DNA of 64,000 nt, from assembly GCA_015698045.1 (NCBI GenBank), contig BLAL01000054.1:558001-622000 (forward strand), given 5' to 3'. Shown here in pieces: positions 46,718 to 57,163 of this stretch; the stretch's first letter is position 1, and each line of letters begins with the position of its first letter. This DNA comes from Rhizophagus clarus. Lineage: Eukaryota; Glomeromycota; Glomeromycetes; Glomerales; Glomeraceae. Below the pieces are notes generated by a model, which was given only the letters and a program-made list of their open reading frames with translations, searched no databases and was not told the DNA's origin. Both the position numbers and the translations under genes were made by a program.

Positions 46718-49700
46718 ATGGAAATATTACAAGAAAATATTATTTTTGATATTGCTAAAACTGCTACTACTGCTTCTACTGCTACTACTGCTTCTGCTGC
46801 TTCTACTTTAGTTCTTTTTTCTACTCAAAGTTCATCTCCCAGTTCTCCCAGTTCTCCCAGTTCTTTTACGAACGAATATGATACTTCAAATTATTTTTCT
46901 CGTCTTCCAACTGAAACTGTTTTTACTATACTCGCTTTTGTTATAACTAATAAAGATACAGCAAAGACTACGTCTCCAACAATAGTATATTCTCCACATA
47001 AACAACTTTCCATACTTTCACAAGTTAACCGATTATTTTATAAAATATCAAATGATGTATTATTATGGCAAATAGCCTTTGAAACAAAATTTGACTCTGA
47101 AGCTATTATCAGAGCTGGAATAATCGATAACAATTTAATAGGAGATAGCGTTAGCGTTTTTAATGACACGGAGGGTGGTGTAGGTGAAGGTGAAAACATA
47201 TCCCTTCAAGTACAGAACTCTTCCAGTTCTGTAAAATTGCAAACTGGTAGAAATATATGGAAAGAATTGTATAAAGAACGTCAAACTGCACTAAATAAAA
47301 TTAAAAATTACGTTAAACCCACTTTACCTTCACCTTTCGTTTTCAGTAATAATGATGATGATGGTGAAACTGATGACTTTAGTACCACTGTACACCTGGA
47401 TGATTTTATGGAACTTCATTTTGATGATGAAAACGAGAATAACGATAGTGATATTAATACTAACAACGTTGATAGCTCATCATTAGATTCAACTGATGAA
47501 GTTGATGACACTGTTGATTATCAACTAGACTTTGACATTGATTTTAATTTTATAGGTAACGAGAAAGATGGTGCACGAACCGAAGAAATGGAACAAGATG
47601 ATCTAGTTTATACCTTTGAAGACGGAGAAGAATTTCAGGAACTTGAAAACAGTACTTTGGAAAGTAATATAACGTTTACCACTGGAGATTCCGTAAAAGA
47701 AGATTCCATAAAAGATGATGATGCTGTAAAAGATATCGTAAAAGAAGATATCGTAAAAGAAGATACCGTAAAAGAATATACTGTAAAAGAAGATACTATA
47801 AAAGAAGATACAGTAAAAGAAGGTACCATAAAAGAAGATATTGTAAACGAATATATATTAAAGAAAGATACTGAAGTTGAAGAACTTCTAAAAGAAAATG
47901 TAACAGAATTCGATCTAGAAGACAATTTTGTAATAGATGATACTTCGGTTATTAATGGTGTATCTCAAGACATTGATTTTGTAAGTGAAGATTTAATCAA
48001 ATTTGATGATCCTGAATTGGATTCCATATTTGCTTCTGACGTTATTGAGTCGGATGATTTGATTGATATTCAAGTTTCTAATGTTGTGGAAAGCATTGAT
48101 AATGATACACAACATAATGAAGAGTTAGTTAAAGATACTAATAATTCTGCTAAAGAGGTTAATCATGTTGCTCAGGCCCAGGATTTTCCAAGTCCGGAAA
48201 TTAATGGTGATTTAAATGTAACTCTACAGGATGATGATGAATCATCTAAATTATTGGATGATAATGATGATGATGAGTCTTTTAAATTGCCTGATGATGA
48301 AGAATCCTTGTCTAAATTACATGAAAGTATACCTCAATTACAGGATTATGAAAGGTCTTCAACTAACTTTCAAAAATCACAGGAAATTTCCTCATCTAAA
48401 TTATCAGACGGTGTTTACACAGAATTAATAGGCGATGATGATCTTCCTGACTATGATGAAAATGAGGAAGCATCTCAATCCCAAGATTATAAATATAATC
48501 CAAACATAACTAATTTAAAAGATTACAACGAAAATGAAGAATTGCCTCAATTACAGAATTTCGACGGGAATGAAGCGTCATTTAATTTGCAATATTCCAA
48601 TGATAACCAGGTAGAAAGTTCCTCAAAGAAAATTATTAAGGAGCAAGAAATTGATTTACCTGATTATGAAGAAGACGATGATGACGTTGAAATTACTAAT
48701 CCATCTAATCATGAAATAAAAACTAATCTACAGAATGAGAATACCGTTATTGAAAATCATAATTATGATTTACCGGATCATGTTGATGAGGAAGAGGACC
48801 TTTTTAATGAAAAAATCACAAATATCAATATTGAAGACCGTATTGAGAACGATATTGAGCGACAAAATGGTCTTTCTAATGGAGATGCCATTATTGAAAA
48901 AGAAAATGATGAATTGTTGGATTATGAAATAAATGATGTTGAAAATAGTCTTCCGAACCATGATGATGTAATGATTCAACAAGACGATGAAAGTGAAATC
49001 GAAGAAATGGATGATATGTTTAATAATTTTGAGGCAGATAATGAAGGATTAGATTTATTATTAAATGACAATAATGTTCAGAATCGAATAAGAATGCAAA
49101 GGAAAATTATTCAACAGAACAATGATCCTGAATTATTAAAGATTTTAAACATTATCTGGAAAATTTGCCAAGAGAATGATGGAATGAATAGTGAAGTACT
49201 ATTAGGAGCAAATGTCCAAGAATTTACAGTGAGCTTAATTCAATTATTGGATAAAAAAGAAGTTCAAATAGAATGTTTATCTATTGCTTTACAAATTCTC
49301 TCAATATTAATTTCATGGCATCCAGAACTTACGATCGATTTGCACAAAAATGACTCATTTTGGACGAATATTCGTTATGCAATGTTTAACGTTGATATGT
49401 TTTTTCCAGAATTAGAGAACAACGTTGGGAATAAGCAATTAGTTCTTCCGGCATCCACAGGGTCAGCAATACACATCTTTTTCCACACGGACTTGTTTAA
49501 TTTATCGAATCCAAGTGAATTGTTCGATGAATATATACAACCACCTCAACTTATACCGGATTCTAATGTTTTCAATAATGTTTACAACAAATCAGAATTG
49601 AAACCAGAAGAGTCATTAATTCAACCATTTGGTGAAGATCTTAACGGGAAATGGTGTGGATATTACAATTATCATCAACCATCACTAAGGGGAGAGTCAG

Positions 49701-50014
49701 CGATGGACATTACATCATTAGAATTCTCTCCATCTCAATCGGGTAAAGTATATTATTTAAATCATATTGATCATAATCCCGTTGTTGTTACTGATAAGGT
49801 AGTAAAAGAATTTTCTGGTAACGGATCTGATGAGCCTGGTGAGTTTGTAATTAAACATGGAATTATAACAGAAAAAGGGAATGTAAACTTTGTAAAAACA
49901 TATAAGAACGCACATAGTTGGATTTATGACGGTATTTTATTACCTGTTGGAATTTGTGGAAGATGGGGAGATTCGTCAGAGTGGTATGGTAATTTCTGGA
50001 TTTGGAAAAGATAA
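46718..50014 (+). CDS. Large F-box protein with acidic repeat region
   Basis: Single exon, 1098 residues. The first 50 residues are Thr/Ala/Ser low-complexity, with a Ser-Ser-Pro triplet repeat. The F-box lies at about 61-120 ('SRLPTETVFTILAFV', 'LSILSQVNRLFYKISNDVLL', LW), the Skp1-binding adaptor of SCF ubiquitin ligases. Residues 325-385 are a degenerate repeat of '[VI]KED[TI]' units. The following 400 residues are highly acidic, Asp/Glu/Asn-rich. A helical block (about 800-900) precedes a C-terminal domain (about 975-1098) with 'FGEDLNGKWCGYYNYH' and 'GICGRWGDSSEWYGNFWIWKR'-type Gly/Trp motifs, seen in fungal F-box proteins and probably the substrate-binding part. The substrate is unknown. 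A 3.3-kb uninterrupted frame is unusual among these intron-rich neighbours. Confidence 0.9.
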   Translation: MEILQENIIFDIAKTATTASTATTASAASTLVLFSTQSSSPSSPSSPSSFTNEYDTSNYFSRLPTETVFTILAFVITNKDTAKTTSPTIVYSPHKQLSILSQVNRLFYKISNDVLLWQIAFETKFDSEAIIRAGIIDNNLIGDSVSVFNDTEGGVGEGENISLQVQNSSSSVKLQTGRNIWKELYKERQTALNKIKNYVKPTLPSPFVFSNNDDDGETDDFSTTVHLDDFMELHFDDENENNDSDINTNNVDSSSLDSTDEVDDTVDYQLDFDIDFNFIGNEKDGARTEEMEQDDLVYTFEDGEEFQELENSTLESNITFTTGDSVKEDSIKDDDAVKDIVKEDIVKEDTVKEYTVKEDTIKEDTVKEGTIKEDIVNEYILKKDTEVEELLKENVTEFDLEDNFVIDDTSVINGVSQDIDFVSEDLIKFDDPELDSIFASDVIESDDLIDIQVSNVVESIDNDTQHNEELVKDTNNSAKEVNHVAQAQDFPSPEINGDLNVTLQDDDESSKLLDDNDDDESFKLPDDEESLSKLHESIPQLQDYERSSTNFQKSQEISSSKLSDGVYTELIGDDDLPDYDENEEASQSQDYKYNPNITNLKDYNENEELPQLQNFDGNEASFNLQYSNDNQVESSSKKIIKEQEIDLPDYEEDDDDVEITNPSNHEIKTNLQNENTVIENHNYDLPDHVDEEEDLFNEKITNINIEDRIENDIERQNGLSNGDAIIEKENDELLDYEINDVENSLPNHDDVMIQQDDESEIEEMDDMFNNFEADNEGLDLLLNDNNVQNRIRMQRKIIQQNNDPELLKILNIIWKICQENDGMNSEVLLGANVQEFTVSLIQLLDKKEVQIECLSIALQILSILISWHPELTIDLHKNDSFWTNIRYAMFNVDMFFPELENNVGNKQLVLPASTGSAIHIFFHTDLFNLSNPSELFDEYIQPPQLIPDSNVFNNVYNKSELKPEESLIQPFGEDLNGKWCGYYNYHQPSLRGESAMDITSLEFSPSQSGKVYYLNHIDHNPVVVTDKVVKEFSGNGSDEPGEFVIKHGIITEKGNVNFVKTYKNAHSWIYDGILLPVGICGRWGDSSEWYGNFWIWKR
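47690..47870 (+). repeat. In-frame 15-nt degenerate tandem repeat
   Basis: The units read roughly 'GTAAAAGAAGATACC' and encode '[VI]KED[TI]' about ten times inside the F-box gene. Units differ mainly by single substitutions, which suggests expansion by slippage followed by drift. The encoded segment would be a charged, probably helical or disordered stretch. Confidence 0.9.
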
Positions 50015-50623
50015 ATAAATAAATAAAATAAAATAATAGTTCAAAATTATCAAAACTATAAAAATTTAGATATTTTTTATATTTTTAGAAATGTGTTCAA
50101 ACTTTAAACCGTAATTCGATTTAGATGAATGAAAACAAATTTGAAATTATTGTTATTTTATAATATATAATAATACTATTGTACTTTGCATGCATAAATA
50201 TAAATCCATTGAATAAAATCGTATATTTTAATATTTTAGTTGTTGCCGGGTTCGGGTTAACATGCATATGCCGATCATTTTAGTCTCAACAAGTTTAGAG
50301 CCCCCTTTTTTTTTTTTGAAAATTTATTAGATGTTAATATTAAATTTTTAATATATACTAAATACGAAGTATTAAATGCGGAAACTTCATCATCAAGTTA
50401 AACAACGAGATTTATAAGTTCATATTAAAGTAGTATTAATTTGACATGTGATGCGATAATTTTGAAGGGTGTTATAATGACATCTATTGGTTATATTGTA
50501 AAACTTCTTTCCCGCGGAGAAAAAATTTATGTATGTGATTTTTTTTGTATTTTCTCAAATAAAAGTTTTTTTCTTTCGTATAACATATCATACCATTTTT
50601 TTTTTTTTATTTTTAACAATATT
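50015..50623. other. Intergenic region
   Basis: It holds the F-box 3' UTR and the SFI1 promoter. A short mixed-composition patch at about 50238-50275 ('TTGCCGGGTTCGGGTTAAC') is not a tRNA: no cloverleaf is found around it. No gene is supported. Confidence 0.5.
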
Positions 50624-53457
50624 ATGAGCCATATTGATAAACGCGTTTCTAATAAAAAACAAAATATTCAAAGTTCTTTAACACAAAATAACTTGTGTCA
50701 CAAACAGTCGCGTTTTCCGGAATTTCAAAAACCAACATGGGATACTTACACAGCCCAAGGTACTTATTAATTTAAAAGCCGGTTTAAACAGTTTCTTTTA
50801 CGGGTTTTTACACCATTTTATTAATTAAATTACTTATGTAGACCTCGAGATACTTTCAGATATTATAACTTTAGCTACGTACACTTCACGTAGCTTAACA
50901 GACATAACACCATTTTCGTATATGTCATTGTTCAGAGCTTATGATGTTGTATTATCTACAAGAAAAATTGACGCTAAAATTGATACAGTTTATTATCAAT
51001 TTTTATTAAAATTATCTTTAGTACCTGGTAATAATTGGTGTGAAAAATTTGAAAATTCTATCAAGGTATGATTTATATATAATATTGAAAAAAAAAAAAA
51101 ATTGATCATGATTGATTAATACTAATTTAGTCATATTTTCTTTGATTTATAGGATCTCGGATTAAAATCAAACATTGAACAGTATAATTGGATATTTAAT
51201 GAATCTAATGGATCTGAATCAGATTACACTATAGAGAGTAATGTTTCTTTTGGTTCATTGGACAATAATAGTATAGAAAATACTAGTAATGACATTAATT
51301 TCAAAACAAATGAAAATGAACTATCAATTACTTTAATACAAGACTATAATAATGTTGATAGGGTACGTTTGGACCTTCTACCAACTTCATATATTCAATA
51401 TCTTATAAAATCAGATACTAATCTAATAATGATAACTTAGAGTGTTGATTCGACAACAAATGTTGTTTCACGGAGTAGAGTATCAAATACTATTGATTAT
51501 GAGAAACAATCATCTATTAGAAGAGATTTTTTTAATATTAAAGGAAATGTTAAATCTGAAAACACGATTAAGGTAAATAAAGATCACCCTATTTTGTTTT
51601 TAAAATTAAAGTGTTAAATTTATTAATAGAATCCATTTCTCAATTTTTTTCCAACATCTAAACCGATATTTAAAAAGGTAGAAATATTTATGATTAAAAT
51701 TCTCAAAATGAATATATATTGAATTAATTAATTTTAATTCTATTTAAGGGCGATTATTCAATACTGGAAAAGAATGCATTGAATAATCCTATATCGAATT
51801 TTGATAATAATTACAACATAGCATTTTCTATACAGGATGATGTCGATTATTTTGAAAGTGAGGAAGATTATGATCCTCAAGAAATGGAAAGATTAAAAGA
51901 AAAATTACGAATATGTTTTAAAGAATGGAGCAGGTACATTGAAATGTTGACTCTTTGTCTAATGAAATTGTCTTTTTTCTTATTTCTCCTTTGTTATTTA
52001 GGTTTACAATAAAGATTCGAGCATTTCGTGCAAAAGGAATTAGACAGTGGAAATTAGCCATAGACTTTCATCGAAAAAATTTATTAAAAAGCTATTTTCA
52101 TAAATTGAAAAATAATTATCAAAGTCGATTAATAAATAAACGATTGTTGGATGAGAAATGCAAGGAACTCATGAGAAAATATTTAATCAAGTGGTATCAT
52201 CGCAAGCAATATGGTAAAATAGAGTTTTTTTTTTTATCCATTTTTATTAAATTAATTTTAACGATAATATTTTTTTTTTTTCTTTTTTATTGAAGAACAA
52301 GCTATACTTATTGAACAAAGGAATTTATTAAAGCGTCACTTTGAAAGATGGTTTGGCCGGTTAGTTATTTATTTAGTTTTCGTATTCTTTTTTTGACAAA
52401 AAATTGAGGCATAATTCTTTTGTCTTTTAATTTAAGGATACAACATGTTGATAATCAAATTCAATTAGCTAAAAGATACAAAAATCAATGCTGTGGAAGA
52501 TTGCTTAATAAATTCTTCACAAAATGGTTATCAAAATATAAAACAAAAACAGAAAATAAAAAGATTTTGATTGAAAATTTTAAATTCTGGAGATTTAAAT
52601 TGATTTATAATTTATTAAGTGGAGCTAATCAAGAATTATTATTAACTAAATATTTTAATAAGTGGAGAATATCCTTTTATTAATTTAATTTGATTTCGTC
52701 AAAGAATTTATTAGAATTTATTACCTTTGACTTCTTTTTAAAATTCATTACGAGAATTATTATGATAAATTAGACAAATTAATATCGAGTTCACAAAAAT
52801 GCAATTATATTGAAGAAGGTACTGAAGATACTTTGGTACAGAGAGTCTTTGATAAATGGAGAGATCGTTATAATAATAATGTTTCGTTAGCGGAAATGGC
52901 TGAAGTAATTTATCATTTTGTTTTTTTTTATCTTTTTTTTTTTTTTTTTTCTCTCGACAAATAATTTTATCTAATTTAGAAATTTTTATTTTGTTATTAT
53001 TAGGATGATTATAATATGAAATTAATAAAAAGTGCTTTTGCGCATTGGAAAAGAGTAAATAAGAAAAGACAAAGAATTATTAAAGAAATCGATATGCAAC
53101 TTAAAAACCGATATTTTGTTGAATGGTACAGCAGGTAAAACTCGCATCGATTAGATAAGATAATGTGTTTTTTGATTTTCTCAGAGATATTGAGATGAAA
53201 TTGAACTTTTTTTTTTTAAGGTGCTTACAAAGGTGGAAGCAAAAATATAGACAGAGGGAATTAGCTGTTGAAGTTCTGCGAGGTATTGATTTATTTCCTT
53301 ATGTAAATTTATAATTTGTCACTCATTTAAATTATTGAATTTATGTTATGTAGAATGGCGTAGTTGGACGGCAAAAACGCGTAGGAAAAAAAACGAACAA
53401 ACAAATCGAGGATTAGTAAAGTCAAAACAAAAATCATGTAATAAAAATAAAGATTGA
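50624..53457 (+). CDS. SFI1: SFI1-like centrin-binding spindle pole / centrosome protein
   Basis: Thirteen exons (50624-50759, 50842-51065, 51153-51362, 51441-51572, 51630-51677, 51749-51933, 52002-52213, 52296-52359, 52437-52668, 52752-52904, 53004-53134, 53221-53282, 53354-53457) give 630 residues. Sfi1 is a long helix that binds one centrin per repeat and drives duplication of the microtubule-organising centre. The C-terminal half shows repeated leucine-aromatic-tryptophan units, for example 'LLKSYFHKLKNNYQ', 'LMRKYLIKWYHRKQ', 'LLKRHFERWFGR', 'LLNKFFTKWLSKYK', 'LLTKYFNKWRENYYDKLDKL', 'VFDKWRDRYN', 'LIKSAFAHWKRVNKK', 'LKNRYFVEWYSR' and 'CLQRWKQKYRQ'. The N-terminal part has 'FSYMSLFRAYDVVLSTRKID', resembling the fungal Sfi1 N-domain. 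Intron 9 (52669-52751) has AT-AC ends; the other introns are GT...AG. Confidence 0.9.
52669..52751 (+). other. Putative U12-type AT-AC intron in SFI1
   Basis: The intron starts ATATCCTTTT, matching the U12 5' splice-site consensus ATATCCTT, and ends in TTAC. Branch-like sequences before the end are CCTTTGAC (52724-52731) and TCTTTTTAAA (about 52733-52742). Removing these 83 nt joins 'TKYFNKWR' in phase 0 to 'ENYYDKLDKL', restoring a full Sfi1 repeat. Without removal, the frame stops at TAA four codons later (52681). No GT...AG alternative that keeps the repeat was found. Confidence 0.8.
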
Positions 53458-54068
53458 AATTTTTGTTGTAAAATTGGATAAAAGAACTTTTATAGAATCT
53501 TTTCTTAGATTGAATGTTTAGATCAAAGTGATATAGAGTGTGTCATTTTTGAAAAATAATGTCTTTTAACATGTAAATTTCAACACAAGTTGTATTCTTA
53601 TATATTCTCTAATGTATAATAATTTTATTATGATGATAGATTGATAAAAATCCGATTATTAAAAGAAAATTTTTATGTTAACAATTGAATCGATGTGATG
53701 ACAAAAATAATGTTCATTGTGTCATCAGATGTTATAACTTACAAAACCGGAAAGTATTATTCCTTAATATTAGTTTATAAATATAATTTCGTATTCTTTT
53801 TCCCGAAATTTTTTGTCTAAAGACTTGGTCACTAAAAAAAAAAAATTGAAACGATTTATTATTATTAAACTGCGGTTGTATACTATTACTGTGCGCATTC
53901 ATTGTCGATCGATAAACCCGTTTAAACTGCGGATGTACGTGACATCAAACGTATAAAAACGCGATGAGGACCTTTTGTTTCTCTCTTAATACTTCTTATC
54001 TTTATACTTCTTACCTTTATCTCAATATTCTTGCCCTAAAAATTGTTAAAGTTTTAAATATAAGACTT
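53458..54068 (+). promoter_or_regulatory. SFI1-DHFR spacer with DHFR promoter
   Basis: After the SFI1 stop the region is AT-rich until about 53870. A mixed patch follows with TATAAAA at 53952-53958, about 110 nt before the chosen DHFR start, directly next to ACGCG. In yeasts ACGCGT elements drive S-phase genes including nucleotide-synthesis enzymes; only the ACGCG core is present here, so this is a weak hint. Confidence 0.4.
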
Positions 54069-54879
54069 ATGCCTTTTTTCAAAGCACCGAAATTTGCAAT
54101 TATAGCTGGTAAATTCAAATTTATATGTATCAAATTTTTTCAAATTCTAACTTCTCTAAGTGATTCTTTTAAAACATATTTAGCTGCCACAGAAAATTGG
54201 GGAATTGGTATTAATAATGATTTACCATGGAAACAACTACTTAAAACTGATATGAAATATTTTGAAAGAACGACTAAGCGAGTGTTACCTTCAAATAATG
54301 CACTTACTACAATTACGCCTGAACTGAAAGAGAATAATAAGCTTCAAAATGCAGTTATTATGGGACGTAAAACATGGGATTCCATTCCACCAAAATATCA
54401 GCCTCTTAAAGATCGATTAAATATTGTAATATCTAAAAGTCTTAAGGAGACGAAGTAAGAGTTCATTCATTTCATTATTAAAAATATTAATATAATGTTA
54501 ACTTTTCTTTTTAATCAATAGAGGTATAGACATTATTTATCCATCTTTTGATGAAGCAATATCAAATCTTTCGAACACTTCCTCTGAAATCGCATCAAAA
54601 ATTTCAAGAATTTTTATAATAGGAGGATCACAAATATATAAAGAAGCGATTAATTCACCAAATTGTATATATATTTTATTAACTAGAGTATACAAACATT
54701 TTGAATGTGATACATTTTTTCCTGAAATAGATGAACAAATATTTAGTTTAGCTTCTCATGAAGAGTTAGAAGAAGTTGTTGGTGAACAAGTTCCAAAAGG
54801 AAATCAAACTGAGAATGGAATTGAATTTGAATTTTTGTTATACAAACGAAAGTTTTATGAAGAAAATGCTTGTAATTAA
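54069..54879 (+). CDS. DFR1: Dihydrofolate reductase
   Basis: Three exons (54069-54108, 54184-54454, 54522-54879) give 222 residues. DHFR reduces dihydrofolate to tetrahydrofolate with NADPH, which is needed for thymidylate and purine synthesis. Motifs in order are '[20 protein letters not shown]' with the substrate-binding 'LPW', then '[13 protein letters not shown]' with the active-site acid, '[20 protein letters not shown]' with NADPH contacts, 'RLNIVISK', '[14 protein letters not shown]' (the conserved GG dinucleotide-binding turn) and '[17 protein letters not shown]'. The length fits fungal DHFRs. An in-frame upstream ATG at 53964 would add 35 residues ('[20 protein letters not shown]'-type), hydrophobic and Tyr-rich; I prefer 54069 because family members begin just before the first strand. 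The first exon is only 40 nt. Decayed partial copies follow downstream. Confidence 0.96.
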
Positions 54880-54954
54880 TATAAAAAAAAAAGGTTAGCA
54901 AAGAAAATTACTGATGATAAAGAAAGATTTAAAAATATTAAAACTAAGAATTTG

Positions 54955-55460
54955 GCTTTTCATTTCATTATTAAATATTAATATAATGTTAGCTTTTCTT
55001 TTTAAACAATAGAGTAGTAATATGCATTGAAAGATTGTTAGCTATTGAAATCTTCCAATTCTTCCAATTCCAAGCCTTTCAATGCCAATAAATTTTATTG
55101 GAAGCTTTCAATGCATATAGAAATATATATATGTATATATAAAAATTAAAAATTATTGGAATATTGGAATCTTCCAATTCTTCTTTTCAATTCCAATAAG
55201 AAGTCATTGGAAGCACAAAATACATATCACTGCAATAAAAGTATAGATATGATTTATCCATCTTTTGATAAAGTAATATCAAATCTTTCAAACACTTCCT
55301 CTGAAATCTTATCAAAAATTTCAAGAGTATTTATAATAAGAAGAATTTTTTTTTTTAATCAATAAAAGTATAAATATTATTTATCCATTTTTTGATAAAA
55401 TAATATCAAATCTTTTAAATACTTTTAAAAATTTCAAAAATATTTATAATAGGATCAAAT
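54955..55460 (+). pseudogene. Decayed partial DHFR copies (intron 2 / exon 3 fragments)
   Basis: A segment at about 54957-55015 repeats DHFR intron 2 and its acceptor almost base for base. At about 55238-55345 a frame reads '[20 protein letters not shown]' and 'LSKISRVFIIRR', matching '[20 protein letters not shown]' and '[12 protein letters not shown]' of DHFR exon 3. A second, more eroded copy follows at about 55367-55458 ('IIYPFFDKIISNLLNT'). Both stop where the GG motif begins, and the catalytic first half of DHFR is absent, so they cannot encode enzyme. Each copy is preceded by a splice-acceptor-like 'AATCAATA' or 'AACAATAG' sequence. Confidence 0.85.
55021..55117. repeat. 97-bp segment bounded by 13-bp inverted repeats
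   Basis: TATGCATTGAAAG at 55021-55033 is matched exactly by CTTTCAATGCATA at 55105-55117. The interior repeats 'CTTCCAATTC' and 'CCAATAAATTTTATTGGAAG'. It lies inside the DHFR duplication and may be a tiny MITE that inserted between the first intron copy and the exon copies. Confidence 0.75.
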
Positions 55461-55524
55461 TATATATATTAGTCAGTAATCATATCACATAATATATCGA
55501 TTATTAATTAAAAAATCATATCTA

Positions 55525-57163
55525 GTGTTCTGAATGGGTCAGGTCAGATCAGGTCAGATGGATTATCCAACCTGATATTTTTTTTTAGGTTGGATCAGGT
55601 CAGGTAACCTGTCTGACCTGACCTGACCTGAAATAAATTTCTCTGTTATAATGTTATTATCATTATAACAAGAAATAATTTATATAATAAGAAGTAAATA
55701 GAATATTTGTAAAAAATGCCAAACAATCTTTTCTTTCTCAAAAAATAAGTTAGAATAAGGTCAATGGTTTTATTAAAGTAATTAATAAAAACCATATCAA
55801 TATGTTCGTCAACGTTATTTTAAGCGTTTAATTTACAAAAAACGTGTTTAATTAAAAAAAGGCAATGTATTTTTTTTAAGCACTTGATCTAGAAAATGCA
55901 AAATATGTTTTTTTAAAGCGTTTATTTAAAAAAATGCTAAAATATATTTTTTTTTGAGCATTTAATTTAAAAACCGTATTTTTTTTAAAAGTATTTAATT
56001 AAAAAAATACAGCTTTTAACATTTTTTTAAATTGTTTAATTAAAAAAATGCTAAATTATATTTTTTTGGGCATTTAATTCAAAAAACATATTTTTTTTAA
56101 AAGTATTTAATGGTTTTAAATGTTTTTTTAAAGTGTTTGATTAAAGAACTAATTTTTCATAAAACATTTCTTTTTAAGCGTTAAATTAAGAAAAATGTTT
56201 TTTTTCAAGTGTTTAATTTTTTTAGGCGTTTAATTTAAAAACATTTTTTTCAATTTTTTAAAGCGAATAATTAAAAAAAAACCAAATAAATTTTTTTAAT
56301 GCCTATTTAAAAATGTCTTTTTTTAAGCATTTAAATTTTAAAAAAAAAATGTTTTTAGAGCATTTAAATTTTAAAAAAATGCTAAATTGTGGTTTTTAAC
56401 ATTTTTTAAAGTATTTTAATTAAAACGTTTGATCTTTTTAAGTGTTTAATTAAAAAAAAATGCTAATATACATTTTTTAATTTAACAAACGTTTTTTAAA
56501 AATGTTTAATTTAAAAAAAATGCTAAAATATGTTTTTAACATGTTAAATTTAAAAAAATATTTTTTTTAAAAGCGTTAAATTTATTAAAAAATAATTTTT
56601 TAAAGCGTTTGTTTTTTTAAAAAAAAATGCCAAAATATGTTTTTAACGTTAAATTCAAAAAAACATTTTTTTAAAACGCTAAATTTATTAAAAAATGTTT
56701 TTTTAAAGTGTTAAATTTATTAAAAAATGTTTTTATGAAGCGTTTAATTTTTTTTAAAAAAAATGTTAAAATACATTTTCAATGTTTTTAAACATTAAAT
56801 TTAAAAAAAAACATTTTTTTTTCTTTAAGCATTTAATTTAAAAAAATGTGTTTAATTAAAAAAAATACTAAAATGCGTTTTTTAACATTTTTTTAAGTAT
56901 TCAATAACTGAATAAATAAATGTTAAAACCGTTCTTTAACATTTTTTATTGATTAAAAATCGAATCAAAAAGCCAAGGCTTTTTTTTGCATCCATTAACT
57001 ATTAAGAAAAAACTTTTCAGTATTTTTCCACATAAAATTCTGAAAAAAAATGACAAAATAGTTTTTTTACAATCATTTAGTATTAGTGTTTTCTTTTTTT
57101 AACTTCAGGTTAAACAGGTCAATCAGATGGGTCATCTGAATTGACCTGACCCATTCAAAACAC
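55525..57163. mobile_element. Non-autonomous DNA transposon with 22-bp TIRs, about 1.64 kb
   Basis: The left end starts GTGTTCTGAATGGGTCAGGT after a TA (55523-55524). The right end (57142-57163) is its reverse complement over 22 bp with one mismatch, and is followed by TA (57164-57165). A TA target duplication suggests the Tc1/mariner/pogo group. Just inside the left end are clusters of CAGGTCAG and CTGACCTG words at about 55540-55630, and the right side has an AGATGGGTCATCTGA palindrome near 57125. The interior is a degenerate repeat array with no coding frame, so transposase must be supplied from elsewhere. Confidence 0.75.
55800..56960. repeat. Degenerate satellite-like array inside the transposon
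   Basis: Roughly thirty loose copies of a unit of about 35-45 nt, read as 'GTTTAATTAAAAAAATGCTA' followed by AAATATG and a T run ending in AAGC, fill the element. Units vary in T-run length and orientation-neutral words, so a precise period cannot be fixed by eye. Confidence 0.7.

Noticed and set aside
50238-50275. GGTTCGGGTT patch resembling a tRNA T-arm
   Set aside because: No acceptor stem, anticodon arm or internal promoter spacing fits. No tRNA or rRNA was found anywhere in the window.
53964-54068. In-frame 35-residue N-terminal extension of DHFR
   Set aside because: DHFRs normally begin just before the first beta strand, and this segment lies very close to the TATA box, so the downstream ATG is preferred.
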